64,000 nt of DNA from Campanula takesimana (Eukaryota > Streptophyta > Magnoliopsida > Asterales > Campanulaceae). Position numbers and translations under genes: made by a program. The stretch is taken from contig JAOWBW010000248.1 of assembly GCA_026119855.1 (NCBI GenBank), positions 1,177,310 through 1,241,309 of the forward strand. Direction: 5' to 3'. The notes beneath the pieces are model-generated. The model had not been told where the DNA came from. It did not search any database and saw nothing but the letters and a program-made list of their open reading frames with translations. Numbering within the stretch: position 1 is the first letter of the stretch; every line of letters begins with the position of its first letter. Below, in pieces: positions 10,741-21,582 of the stretch.

Positions 10741-13700
10741 GAACCTCAATGCCAAGCCTATTACCCATCCCAACCAAGCATGTTGAAAAAGATATATAAC
10801 ATAAAATGAAATTGAAATTTGCAAAAACATAAGCCTTTAAACATAAATTGGCAACAAAATGTTTCACCAATTTTTTCACCAGTCTAAAAAAAAAGAAACT
10901 AACTAGATCACCAACTGTTTCACTAATTCAAAATATATGCAAAACACCTAGTTAGAACTATGAGTCTACCAAGGCTCAAGCAGTTTTAAACATGTCCAAA
11001 AACATACATACTTTAGCCAATTAGTTTCATAAGTTCTAAAAGCAAAATATACCCAAGTATGTAACTATGGAATCTCACCACCCGTCTCACCATCATCATT
11101 GGAAGGAGATGAAATTGTTGGAATATTCGATGCACGATCAGAATATGGTGTAGAATCACAATCATCGTTGAAGTCAGGAATGGGTGGCGGGGCAATCCCA
11201 AACCTCTCACCTAATTCAGCCAAGAATGGAGCCATGCTGTTAATAAACGCTTCCATTTTCTTCATTTTCTTGGAGGAATTTTGTGATGCGACATATGATG
11301 CATAATCAACTGATGAAGCGTTACTCGAACGCTTGGACCATCTCTCACCTGGCCTTCCAATCAGCCTTCCTCTATTGACCCCACCGACTGCTGCCTCCCA
11401 TATCTTCAATCCAGGATCTGAAACAGGGTCACATCCAGGGTGCAAAATACCATTAACAGGAGCTGTTGGGTCTAAGCCATTCAATTCACGCAAATCTTTG
11501 GTGTAGACCTCCTGTGTATGGAACAAAGAAATTGATGAGATTGAATCAATTTAATAGGATTGCACATATAAGACACCTCCAACCACAAGCTCAGGTTTAC
11601 CAAAAGCAAGATAATGAATGAGCTGCTGAGTCTTTTGTTTAAAAAAAAAAAGACTCATTTAACAATAAATACATTTCTAAAATGATCTATAATACATCTT
11701 CCTGTATTATGAAAGAAAAAAAATACCTTTTTTTGCAATGTCGCACAAAGGACAGAAACCCATTACAATGTTGCAAGGAGAGTATAAATTCTCCGTCCCG
11801 GAGTAAGAGTCATACCTTTTTTTGCACAGAGATTAAGAAAATGTAGAAGTAAAGTAAGTGTAAAAGTGGATACTATATTGGAAGGAGGAACCAATATTTA
11901 TAGGGAGAGCAGACCAAAAAGTTTCAAGAAAAAGAAAGTAAATCTGAGTATAAAAAATTGCTATGGACTAATACCAAGAAGAGCACTGCCATTATCCAAA
12001 AGAACTAAACAATCTATGTACACAAGCTGTCAAGCAAACGCCTCAGAAACACACCAAACGAGTCATTTAAACTATGTTTGGTAACCATTTATGTTTCTGT
12101 ATCACAGTTAGAAAGAGAAATACATTTATGCTCCTATTCCTTTCCGTTTCCTTTCCACCAAAATTAAAAAAAATGAACATGCGTTTGACAACCATTCTTT
12201 TTCTCTTGCTTTCCCTCAAAGTTATTTTTCATTGTACAACTGATCAAAGCATGAAATGGATCAATTTCAATAATTCGGAGTTTATATAACAATCTTCTTT
12301 TTTAATTTTTCTTGTTCTTACATCTTCACCACCTCTACCGTAATTGCTATTGTTGATTATTCACTCCCCAATAGTTACAGCCATAACCCATTCCCATGAA
12401 TAATGATTTACTCTCTGTCTCATTTTAAGAGTAAAAAATTTCCTAAAAAAAGTCTCATTTTAAGAATCAAAATCTTAAAATGGAAAGTGAGTCATACATG
12501 TCATACTCACAACATGTTATCCACTATACATGTTAAGCTTCAAATGCTCCAAATTAAAGTTACTAGCAAAATTAATTTGGGTGTAGGGCCAATTTATCAA
12601 AGCAAAATCAAATTATCTTCACTCTTGTCAAATTCATAACCCTCATTAAACTTGAGGTCAACAGCTTCTCTCAAATGCTCCAACTTAGAAAGCTACCAGC
12701 AAAGTCAATTTGTGTTTATGACTTTGGCGGAACTCGTGATTTCCAATTTTTACAGAAAGCAAGGAGAGAAAGAACATTCAGCAGCAGCATTTGTAGCACC
12801 AGTTATCAAACAAGCCCTTAAATTCCCAGTCATTAACCAATAGTATTTCGCATTCACAGCAGGAAAAGCAGAACATTCAGCAGCAGCATTTGTAGCACCA
12901 GAATAATCACCCATCACCGGGGACGGAAAACTATTACCACTATTTTAACACTCGCATGTAATTTTTTCTCTAAACATATTCACAACAGTCATATTATATA
13001 ACAACAGCCAAGAATGAAATCCACCCCCCTCCCCAAATAGAATATTAAATCCCATAATTACCATACCATTTGACTAAAAAACTTCACAACAGCCAAGAAT
13101 TAAATCCCATATGTACCATACCAGATTGAACCAAACACTCCACAAAGAAACACATACCTGAAGATTCTCAGCTTCTTTGTAACCCATATCTTATCGTTAT
13201 TGTCGGTACTTTTCTTCTTTTTAAGGTGAGTTTCAGTGAACCTTTCAATTTGAGTTGGTCCACGACCCAAAACATCTTCCTGTATGATGAAAGAAAAAAA
13301 TACTTATCATCTAATTAAACAAAGAACAAAAATTACCAACATATGTATTAGAAATTATAATTAGAACTTATTTTTCATTACCAGTTTCTTATCTCTTTCC
13401 TCATATGTAATTCTTCCAGATTTGTGAGGAATATTTTTTATTGATGCTCGGTTTTGCTTATGTTGTTCACTTGATTTTATAAACTCGGGACTCATCCAAT
13501 GATCACATAATCCTTGCCAGGCCTCCTCGTTTGTCCATTCAGGTGTGTGGTTCCTCGCTTCAAGTATTGATTTATGATCTTTAATTGCCTTATCTTTCCA
13601 TGCAAAGAGATACTTTGGAAAGTTCCTAGCTGCTATATACTCCCAAACTTTCCGGCCTCTCGTTTGTTCTTCGGGTGAAATAAATCTGAAGTACCTCTAG

Positions 13701-13923
13701 AAAGACACAAAAGATTGCTAAATCAAGTTATTTGTATTCTTAAAAAGTACAAAAATTGTGATAGAAAAGGAATGTTACCAAATATTCTGCCCAAAGAGAA
13801 TCAATTTCTTCTTCTTTCCATTCGCTCCATGATTTTTTAAGTTCATCGAAGTGTCTTTGAATGATTGGGCCAATGTTTGATACAGCAGAAGCAGGTAATA
13901 ATCTACAAGAATGTAGATTTAGA

Positions 13924-13928
<5 letters not shown>

Positions 13929-13963
<35 letters not shown>
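13929..13963. repeat. (AT)n microsatellite
   Basis: About 17 AT dinucleotides in the intron between the first large and the next exon of the TNPA-like gene. Confidence 0.9.
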
Positions 13964-13966
<3 letters not shown>

Positions 13967-14399
13967 TTTGTTAGGATACCCCCTTCAAGGGTATCTTAAC
14001 AAGTGACCCTTTTTTTAAGACCAAAATGTCCACCACTTTATATATGCACAAAACAAATAAAGAGGGCAAGATTTTAATTTTGAAAGCAAAGAACCCCACT
14101 TTTTATCCTTCCCAGTTCAGTTTTCTCTCTCTCAAGTCATCTCAGACGACTGTAAAATTTTCAAATTTTAGGGACCTTACTACCGTTCAGCCGTGCACTA
14201 TGTAGACAGATACAGAGTACCAATTCCAGATTCATGAAAAAGATATTATATAAGAAAATTTACCATTCGGATGTGACTTACGTTTGCGCGAGAACGGTAA
14301 CCATTTCTTTTGATTTACCAGCTTTGGGTGCCTTTATGCCCTTAGTTACACCGTGGGTTCTCCTTGGTTGCCCATTGGGAGGGACATGTGGGTTTTCAG

Positions 14400-14550
14400 G
14401 TTGAGGAGCCATATGAGGAGCCACATGAGGAGCCAGTTGTGGGGCCACTTGAGGAGCCACATAAGGAGCCAGTTGTGGGGCCACTTGAGGAGCCACTTGT
14501 GGGGCCACTTGAGGAGCCACTTGAGGGGCAAGAGCAATCACTTGAGGGGC
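14400..14550 (-). repeat. Coding minisatellite (Ala-Pro-Gln-Val repeats)
   Basis: Near-perfect repeats of a short GC-rich unit (GAGGAGCCACTTGTGGGGCC and variants). On the minus strand they encode APQVAPQL-type repeats inside the TNPA-like N-terminus, giving a low-complexity, likely disordered region. The opposite strand is also open, which creates spurious ORFs. Confidence 0.85.
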
Positions 14551-15107
14551 AGGAGCAATAACTTGCGGGGCACCAAGAACTCGTGGGGCAGTAGGAAGAC
14601 GTTGAGCAGCATTAGCTCGAGCTATAGATTGTGGAGCAGGAGCACCTCTACCTCTACCCATTCCTGAAGTAGATTGAGAGAATTACAAACACAAACACAC
14701 CAAAAAAAATGAAGCTACGACAAAGACTAAAAAAAGTGAGAAGATCATTTTAGGACGGAGGGAGTATGATATAACTGCCATTTCCAAGCAATTGGGTCAG
14801 TTTAGGCTATTTTTTATAATATCTCTGAGTCATTATGCATACAAAACACAGGAAAGAAATACAACATAAGTGATCAGTAAACAAAATAGGGTCTGAGAGC
14901 CTCTACCAGATGAAGAGGCCAAATGCTGATTGGTTGTATTTATGGCACCACCTCTCCCAGAAGTTGAATATGCACCACTTTTACCTCTAGCCATACCTGA
15001 AAATGGAAATGATCATCAGTTAATAGAATCGCATTAAGTTACTGAAAATGGAATTGATCATCAGTTAATAAAAATATTCATACAATTAATTCCATACCAA
15101 GTCTTCA

Positions 15108-18100
15108 TTAATCACTATCATTAATGGAATCACTATCTTCATTATATGTGTTTTCACCCTCCTCCTCACTATCATGATCCTCATCTATTGTATCATAAAT
15201 TTCGTTAAGGGTATCATCCTCCTCCTCACTGTCATGATCCTCATCATCCAAAAAATCTTCATTATCATCATCATCATCTACAAGTGGCTCAACTTCACTC
15301 CGGGTTCATTGTCATCATGAAGAATCAGACTATCACCGTCATAATCAAAATTAGACAAATTTACAATACCAATCTCATCTTCTTGATATGTATTTGCATC
15401 TCCATCTCCATCATTTTACTTAACATCATATGTACTCCTTGGCTTTGTAGTGATAACACTAGACCAACCTTGATTTTTTTTTGAAACAGGATTTGCATAG
15501 AAAACTTGCAAAACCTGAGATGCAATTACAAATGGCTCGTATGACCTTAATCTAGATTTTGTGTTCACCTTTGAAAACCCATATTTTTCAACTTCAACCC
15601 CTTTTTTTGGATCATAACATTCACATTTGAACAAATGAACAGTGTTGCCTTCGTGATAGTGTACCTCAAGGACTTCCACCAAGTGTCCATAATAGTCACA
15701 CTCATCATCACCGTAGTTATTTCCCTTCACTACTACTCCAGAACTTTGAGTTACCCTCCCTGTCTCTAGTTTATTAGTATGAAACCGGAAGCCATTTACA
15801 AGGAATCGCTGAAAACTTGTGACATCTTTATAGGGTCCCTTTGCTAATATCCTCAAATTTTTATCATTGTCCCTCTTAAACTGATGATGGAACCATTTAA
15901 ACAAAGTTCGATGGTGTTCTTCCTCTATGTGATTTTCTGTCATATTTGGGTGAAGTTCTTGTACTATTGCTCTATCTTCACTGGAAAAAAAAATATAATA
16001 ACAAAACTTATTATATTAGAATTGAATTTAAATAAAGGGTGAATCAAATCATAAAATTATCGTATGTTTACTTACTTTATTTTATCATAAGCCTTATCAT
16101 AATCACAATTTAGCAATATATATAAACCTATTACATCAACCTCCTCACATGACAAAAACCGAGGTTTTCCCTTGCCAAGTTGACGACCATTAGGGGTAAA
16201 AACTGGTAGTGTTCCATTTGGTTCTTCTTGAACCCCATCATCATTTCGATCAACTCTATTAAGCTTGGTTTCAATAAGGGGGTCAAAATAATGCGAACAA
16301 AAATTGGCAACTTCCTCGACCCAAGATGCTTGAGCAATTGAGCCCTCTGGACATGCTTTGTTTCGCACTTTCCTTTTAAGGTATTGCATACACCTTCATA
16401 AGAATGATATATATGTTATATAGATAAAAGTGTTATTTAAAAAATGTTATATAGATAAAAGTCTACCATGAAACTGAAACCAAACAAGATTTTAGGAGAT
16501 TACCTTTCAAATGGATACATCCAGCGATATTGGACAGGTCCCCCCACCTTAGCCTTATATGCTAAGTGAATGGGTAAATGCTCCATTGAATCAAAGAAGG
16601 AAGGTGGAAAAATCATCTCAAGCCTACACAACGTTTCGATTATATCTAATTCAAGCTTCTCTAATTCATCTTCTTTGTACACCTTTGAGCATATATTCTT
16701 AAAAAACCGGCTAAGTGCATTCAAGGATTCCCACACATCCTTGGGCAGGAATTCACGGAATGCGTGTGGGAGAAATCTTTCCATTAAAATATGACAATCA
16801 TGTGTCTTAAGCCCAGATATCTTGCACTCTTTAGGATTAACACAACGAGAAATGTTCCCGACATACCCGTCCGGAACTTTTAGTGATTGGAGCCACTCGT
16901 ACACTTGTTTGATTTGTTCATTGGTCAAAGTATACTTGGCTTTTGGCATCATTGGCTTCTGATTGCGACCCAATTTTATATGCAATTAAGGTCTTATACA
17001 AAGAGTTTCCAAATCAGCTCAGGCTTTATGGTTGTCTTTGGTTTTTTGCTTGACATTCATAACCGTATTAAAAACATTATCGAAAACATTTTTTTCAATG
17101 TGCATCAAATCCAAATTATGTCGAATCAAAAGTGTGTGCCAGTACGGTAACTCAAAAAATATACTCTTCTTAGTCCAATTATGCTCAACCCCAAAACCTG
17201 CAATTTTTTCGTCACTATTTATCCCGTTCCCAAAAGTGATCGAATCAAATTGATTCATCTGATCTAAAATTTGATCACCCGTTTTTCGTGGAGGAGCTAA
17301 CTTTCTCTCAGTCTTGTTGTTAAAGTTTTTCTTGTCCGATCGGAATCTATGTGTAGATTTCAACCGGCGACGATGACACCCAAAGTAACATGGCTTCCGA
17401 CCTTCTTTGAGAGTAAAAGCAATAGTGTTATCCATACAAACATGACATGACAACTTTCCATGTGTACTCCAACCAGACAACATACCATAGGCAGGGAAGT
17501 CACTGATAGTCCACATTAACATAGCCTTTAAAGTAAAATTTTGTTTTAGAGAAATGTCATAACTATTAACCCCTACATTCCATAATGTCTTCAGTTCCTC
17601 TATTAGTGGCTCTAGAAACACATCAAGCTCTCTACCAGGGCCTTTTGGGCCTGGAATAACTAGAGGCATAAACATATATGCGGGCTTCATGCACATCCAT
17701 GGTGGTAGATTATATGGGACGACAAAGACAGGCCATGTTGAGTGTGGCTTACTAGAGTGCCCAAATGGATTGAACCCATCAGTTGCTAATCCTAGTCTGA
17801 TGTTACGAGAATCCGCTGCAAAGGTCAGATAATTGTGATCAAAATCTTTCCAAGCCTTTCCATCAGCGGGGTGTCTTATCTCACCCTCAACATCCATACG
17901 TTTTTCACTATGCCACCTCATGTGTTCAGCAGTTTTTGATGACAAATAAAGTCTTTGAAGCCTAGGAATGAGAGGAAAATAATGCAAGACTTTTTTTGGT
18001 ATAGGCTTATGTTTCTCAATTATAGCATTATCCAGGTTTTTGTACCTAGACTCGCCACATGTAGGACACGTTATCAACTCTTTGTTCTTCCCCCAAAATA

Positions 18101-18748
18101 AAACACAATCATTCTCACATGCATGTATTTTCACATGAGGCAAACCTAGACCCTTCATTAACGATTTACATTTATAATATGATTCTGGCAATTTCTCATC
18201 CTTTGGCAACATTTGCTTTATAAATGTCAATAGCGCATCAATCCCCTTATTGGGAATCCCATACTCAGTTTTCAAGTGCAACAATTGACTTACAGCGGTG
18301 AGCTTGGTGTAAGAGTCACACCCTTCCCACAATGGTTCATTACAAGACTCAAATAAATCAAAAAACTTTTTTGATTGTGCATTAGGGTTCTCATTGTATG
18401 TATCATAGTTTGGACTGACAGCTTCCCTTAACATTTCACTAGCCCAATTCTCATTTCTCTCATTATCTACATTAGCATTTTCCAACTCAATGTTCGATTC
18501 CCCGTGTCTACTCCACCTTTTATAATCAGGCACAAACCCATTATTAAGTAAGCACATTCTCACACACTCTCGTGTCTTATAAATGCTAAAATCATGTTTA
18601 CTTGAAGGACACCGTATCATGCCACCAGCCATACACTCAGGGTGTGAAAAAGAAAATCAAGAAAACCTTCTACCCCTTTTAAGAAGTTTTCTACGAAACC
18701 CGAATTCTCATAACCATCCCTATACATCCAATCACGATTAAGAGACAT
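15108..18748 (-). pseudogene. TNPD-like CACTA transposase (TNP2/Transposase_21), broken
   Basis: The catalytic transposase of CACTA-1. An N-terminal transposase-associated domain starts at ATG 18748 (MSLNRDWMYRDGYENSGF), just after a TTTTGCAG acceptor, then shifts frame near 18640. The TNP2 core (18632-17019) has a CPTCGESRYK finger-like motif, LGLATDGFNPFG, WTISDFPAYGMLSGWS and HNLDLMHIEKNVFDN, which hold candidate catalytic acidic residues. Two in-frame stops (about 17018 and 16980) precede a DUF4218 region (16985-16504). After introns at 16503-16394 and 16075-15981 comes DUF4216 (15980-15420) and an Asp/Glu-rich tail with another stop and a frameshift, ending at TAA 15110-15108. All splice junctions are canonical and in phase. 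Confidence 0.85.
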
Positions 18749-20950
18749 GTTTCCTGCAAAACAATTTAATCCTATAAACATGATTCTATTTACAAGAAAA
18801 TTCAGCAAATTCATGAACAAAAACAATGAGGGAGTATTAATGAATTAACAAAATTCAGCAAATTCTATAAACTGTGAGAGGCAGGTTGTGACAAAAGGGG
18901 AAAGGCAGGTAAAAAAAAGAGGGAACATCATTTTCGGGACGGAGGGAGTATTTATTTTCTATGCAATGAGCAGGATTTAAAAACGAACCAAACATAACTC
19001 AGAGAAGCAGACTTAACAAGAAGAGAGTGACAATCATAATTGACCATAACATCAAGTTTCACAAAACTTCCATAAACGTGAATCAGAATAAAATGAGAAG
19101 ACAAATTCATATTGGAAATTTTATACCTGAGTAGCACAATAGGGATACAAAATACATAGGAACAAACAAATTAGTTAAAGTAGTTACCAAATGACCATAT
19201 CTCATTAATACTAATAGCTTTTTCACAAAATAAGCAAACCAAGCAACAAATTTGAAAGATGCAAATTAATGTTCTCAAAAATGTATACTGCCAGGCCATT
19301 TTTTGTTCTTAAATATGTTCTCTGCGCAAAATGAGTGCCTATTTTTTTTTAATAAAAATGAAGTTACTAAATGATACATATGACCATAATAGCAAAACAA
19401 TACAAGTGCTGAACTAGATATGTATACCTGAATAAATTGTGAATGGCTGGGTTCTTCAGAAGCTTCCCTTCGAGTCAATAAACCTTTTTCAAATCTCCTT
19501 GTTTTTTAAGATAAAAACAAAAAGGAAGGGAGAGAAACAAAACAAATCAGGAAGTTTTACGCATACCAAATCAAGCCCCAAATTGCACAAAAAAAGGGAT
19601 AAATTCTAGTCAATAAAACATTAAAAAAAAAGTCTCTTTTTTTAAGCCATGAGCTTAAGCAGTCGGTGGGCCAAAATATTCAAGAAAGTAAAGAATATGC
19701 TTATCGAACACCTCAAAAAAAAATCCATTACCTGAATTAAACAAATGTATGTGCGACAACATATTGCATTCCATTTGTCACCGAAAGAGTTGCTTTTTGA
19801 CTCTACAAAGTCAAATTGACAACGGATCAATGTTTAACTAGTTTTCTTAGTTCTAGAGAGCAGAACTGCAATCTTTGTGAATTACATTAAGTGTACTATG
19901 ATTTTTATGCTGCTTCTTGAAAATACATGTGAATTCTCATTAAAACTCCTGTAAAAAAAGATGACATTGATAAGTCAAATGTGGTTCTTTATCAGGAAAC
20001 CGGGTTATGGTTAGAGAGAGTGCCAGTTATGATAATATTTATTATCTCATGTTCTTTTAATATTGTTGGTGATTTTAGTGTCATCAACGATTTTATGTAA
20101 TTGGATTTACTAGAGACCAATGCGATCTCATATTAGGCTCGGATATGAGTAAGGGAAAGTGTGGAGTACACACTCATTTTGAGTCAATATGTTTTCGACC
20201 ACGATAAAGAAGCAGGGGTCAAAGAGGCTGCGCCCCCTTGCGGGGTCAAGGGGCAGCGCCCCTTGTTGGGGTCCCGCTCCCAAATTGGCAACTAAAGGTT
20301 TGCGAAGATTAGCTGCTTTTGATATTGTTGTTTCATTGATATGTATCTGAACAGCAGCCATTGTGATTCTGTTGGTAAGATTAGCTGCTTTTGAATCCTT
20401 TACCATTCTTATAACAGACCTTGATACGCATACAACATACTGAGTTTAGATACCAAAAATAGTAAGCAAAAAATAGAAAGGGAAGGGGGAATAGTAATTA
20501 CCTTTGGGATCCCGAAAAGAGAAGATCCGAAGAGGAGGCGACGAGGTTTGAATGACTTTGAGAGGGAAGGAGACGATATGATTTCGATCGGTGGGTAGCG
20601 TAGTATGGAGGGGTAAAGACAAAGACACTCCGGTGGATTTTGGAACCGATTGTAGAGAGAATTCGGTGGATTTTGGAACCGATTTGGAGAAAAATAGAGA
20701 GGATACGAAATTGGGGATTTTGGAACCGATTTGGAGAGAAATAGAGAGTAGAGACAACAATGGATTCTGGTGATTTACCTTGGAGAAGAGATTGTTGAGA
20801 GAGAAGGAGAAGTTTTGTGGGAGGAGAAACTGGGAGAGAGAGATCGACAATAGAAAGAGAAAGAGAAAGTTATTGAACGCGAATTTTTGCCCTAAATGGT
20901 TATGTGATGGAATGGTAGTCGGATTCTATAAAAAAAATTAATTATTATTA
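18749..20950. other. CACTA-1 5' region upstream of TNPD, mostly non-coding
   Basis: AT-rich sequence that probably includes 5' exons and the promoter. A Stowaway-like end (GGGACGGAGGGAGTA) lies at 18936-18950. A GC-rich block of palindromic GGGGC/GCCCC words is at 20225-20280. A short direct repeat (AGATTAGCTGCTTTTGA) occurs at about 20307 and 20378. Three degenerate copies of a GATTTTGGAACCGAT unit lie at 20634-20740. Minus-strand splice acceptors suggest leader introns, but I cannot place exons securely. Confidence 0.5.
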
Positions 20951-20959
20951 ACTTTCAGC

Positions 20960-21194
20960 TAGAAATTTACTTTTATCCTATATGCGATTGAATAACCCTC
21001 GCATGAACAAATATATCTCCCGCTTATGTATTTGATGTTGGCCCGCCAATATTTTGGACTTGCCGCGAGGTAAATTAAAAAGGTAGGCGACTAAACATAC
21101 TGCGATGGCTAAGCAATCGCCTAAACTGATCTACTGCGAAGGCTTTAAAAGCCATCACCGAAAGCCATCGCATATTGTCATTTTTCTTGTAGTG
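20960..21194. repeat. CACTA-1 right subterminal repeats and TIR
   Basis: Short GCGATGGC/GCGATTG words matching the left array, ending in TTTTTCTTGTAGTG, the inverse of the left TIR. The sparser array here contrasts with the dense left one, as is common in En/Spm elements. Confidence 0.8.
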
Positions 21195-21197
21195 ATT
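21195..21197. repeat. CACTA-1 target site duplication, right
   Basis: ATT, the partner of 10026-10028. Confidence 0.9.
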
Positions 21198-21582
21198 TAG
21201 TGTTCCTTTCATAAGTAACATTACCTCCAAGAACAGATTCATAGTCTTTTAAAAACATTTTTGTTCCCGTCATGTGACATGAACACCCACTATCAAAATA
21301 CCATGAACCTTCAACATTAGTTCTGAAGGCAGTAAAAACAACATTACATCTTTGATTGTTTTTAGGTCTCCATTCTTTCTTACTTTGCTTTTTATTTCTC
21401 TGATAAGCAGTGTTATCAGAAGTAGTGGGTAACACTTTAGGTAACACTGAGGAACTGGACTGATTTTTTTTTAGAAAAATATGACAATTTTTCTTAAAAT
21501 GTCCAGAAGTGTGACAATAAGTACACACTTTCCCTTTATCAGAGGTTTTGGAAAAAAAAATATTTATTCTTTCCACGTTCAT
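21198..21582 (-). pseudogene. Copia A zinc knuckle and protease start, copy 1
   Basis: The frame carries a CCHC knuckle CTYCHTSGHFKKNC (C-X2-C-X4-H-X4-C) followed by a Lys/Asn-rich linker and the protease active site WYFDSGCSCHMTG with the catalytic DSG intact. It then loses frame and is cut by CACTA-1. The remainder of the protease/pre-integrase region is at 10025 downward. Confidence 0.8.

Larger units (their letters stand above)
11065..14994 (-). pseudogene. TNPA-like CACTA gene (Transposase_24-type), multi-exon
   Basis: Exons inferred from splice sites and consistent phases: 14994-14907, 14663-14282, 13902-13779, 13696-13382, 13279-13158 and 11511-11065. The first two give an Arg/Gly- then Ala/Pro/Gln-rich N-terminus. 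The middle exons give FDELKKSWSEWKEEEIDSLW and a W-rich segment (FPKYLFAWKDKAIKDHKS, WTNEEAWQGLCDHWMSPEF) typical of the plant Ptta/En/Spm transposase family. The last has a helical region and acidic end. The 13279-13158 exon needs a one-base frame change to join the last exon, so the copy is probably broken or that exon is misdefined. The last intron is about 1.6 kb, AT-rich, with no gene seen. In En/Spm, TNPA binds subterminal repeats and assists transposition. Confidence 0.65.
10029..21194 (-). mobile_element. CACTA-1, En/Spm-type DNA transposon
   Basis: An 11166-bp element bounded by the perfect 14-bp terminal inverted repeat CACTACAAGAAAAA and flanked by a 3-bp ATT duplication, the En/Spm (CMC) signature. 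Both ends carry subterminal repeat arrays. Inside are a TNPD-like gene (18748-15108) and a TNPA-like gene (14994-11065), both on the minus strand. It is inserted in the protease region of copia A in copy 1 only; copy 2 keeps the uninterrupted sequence. Both genes have stops or frameshifts, so this copy is probably non-autonomous now, though intact ends could be mobilised by a relative. Confidence 0.93.

Noticed and set aside
14353..14667. Open plus-strand frames over the APQV repeat
   Set aside because: They mirror the minisatellite that encodes the TNPA N-terminus. The minus-strand reading has splice sites and in-phase neighbours.
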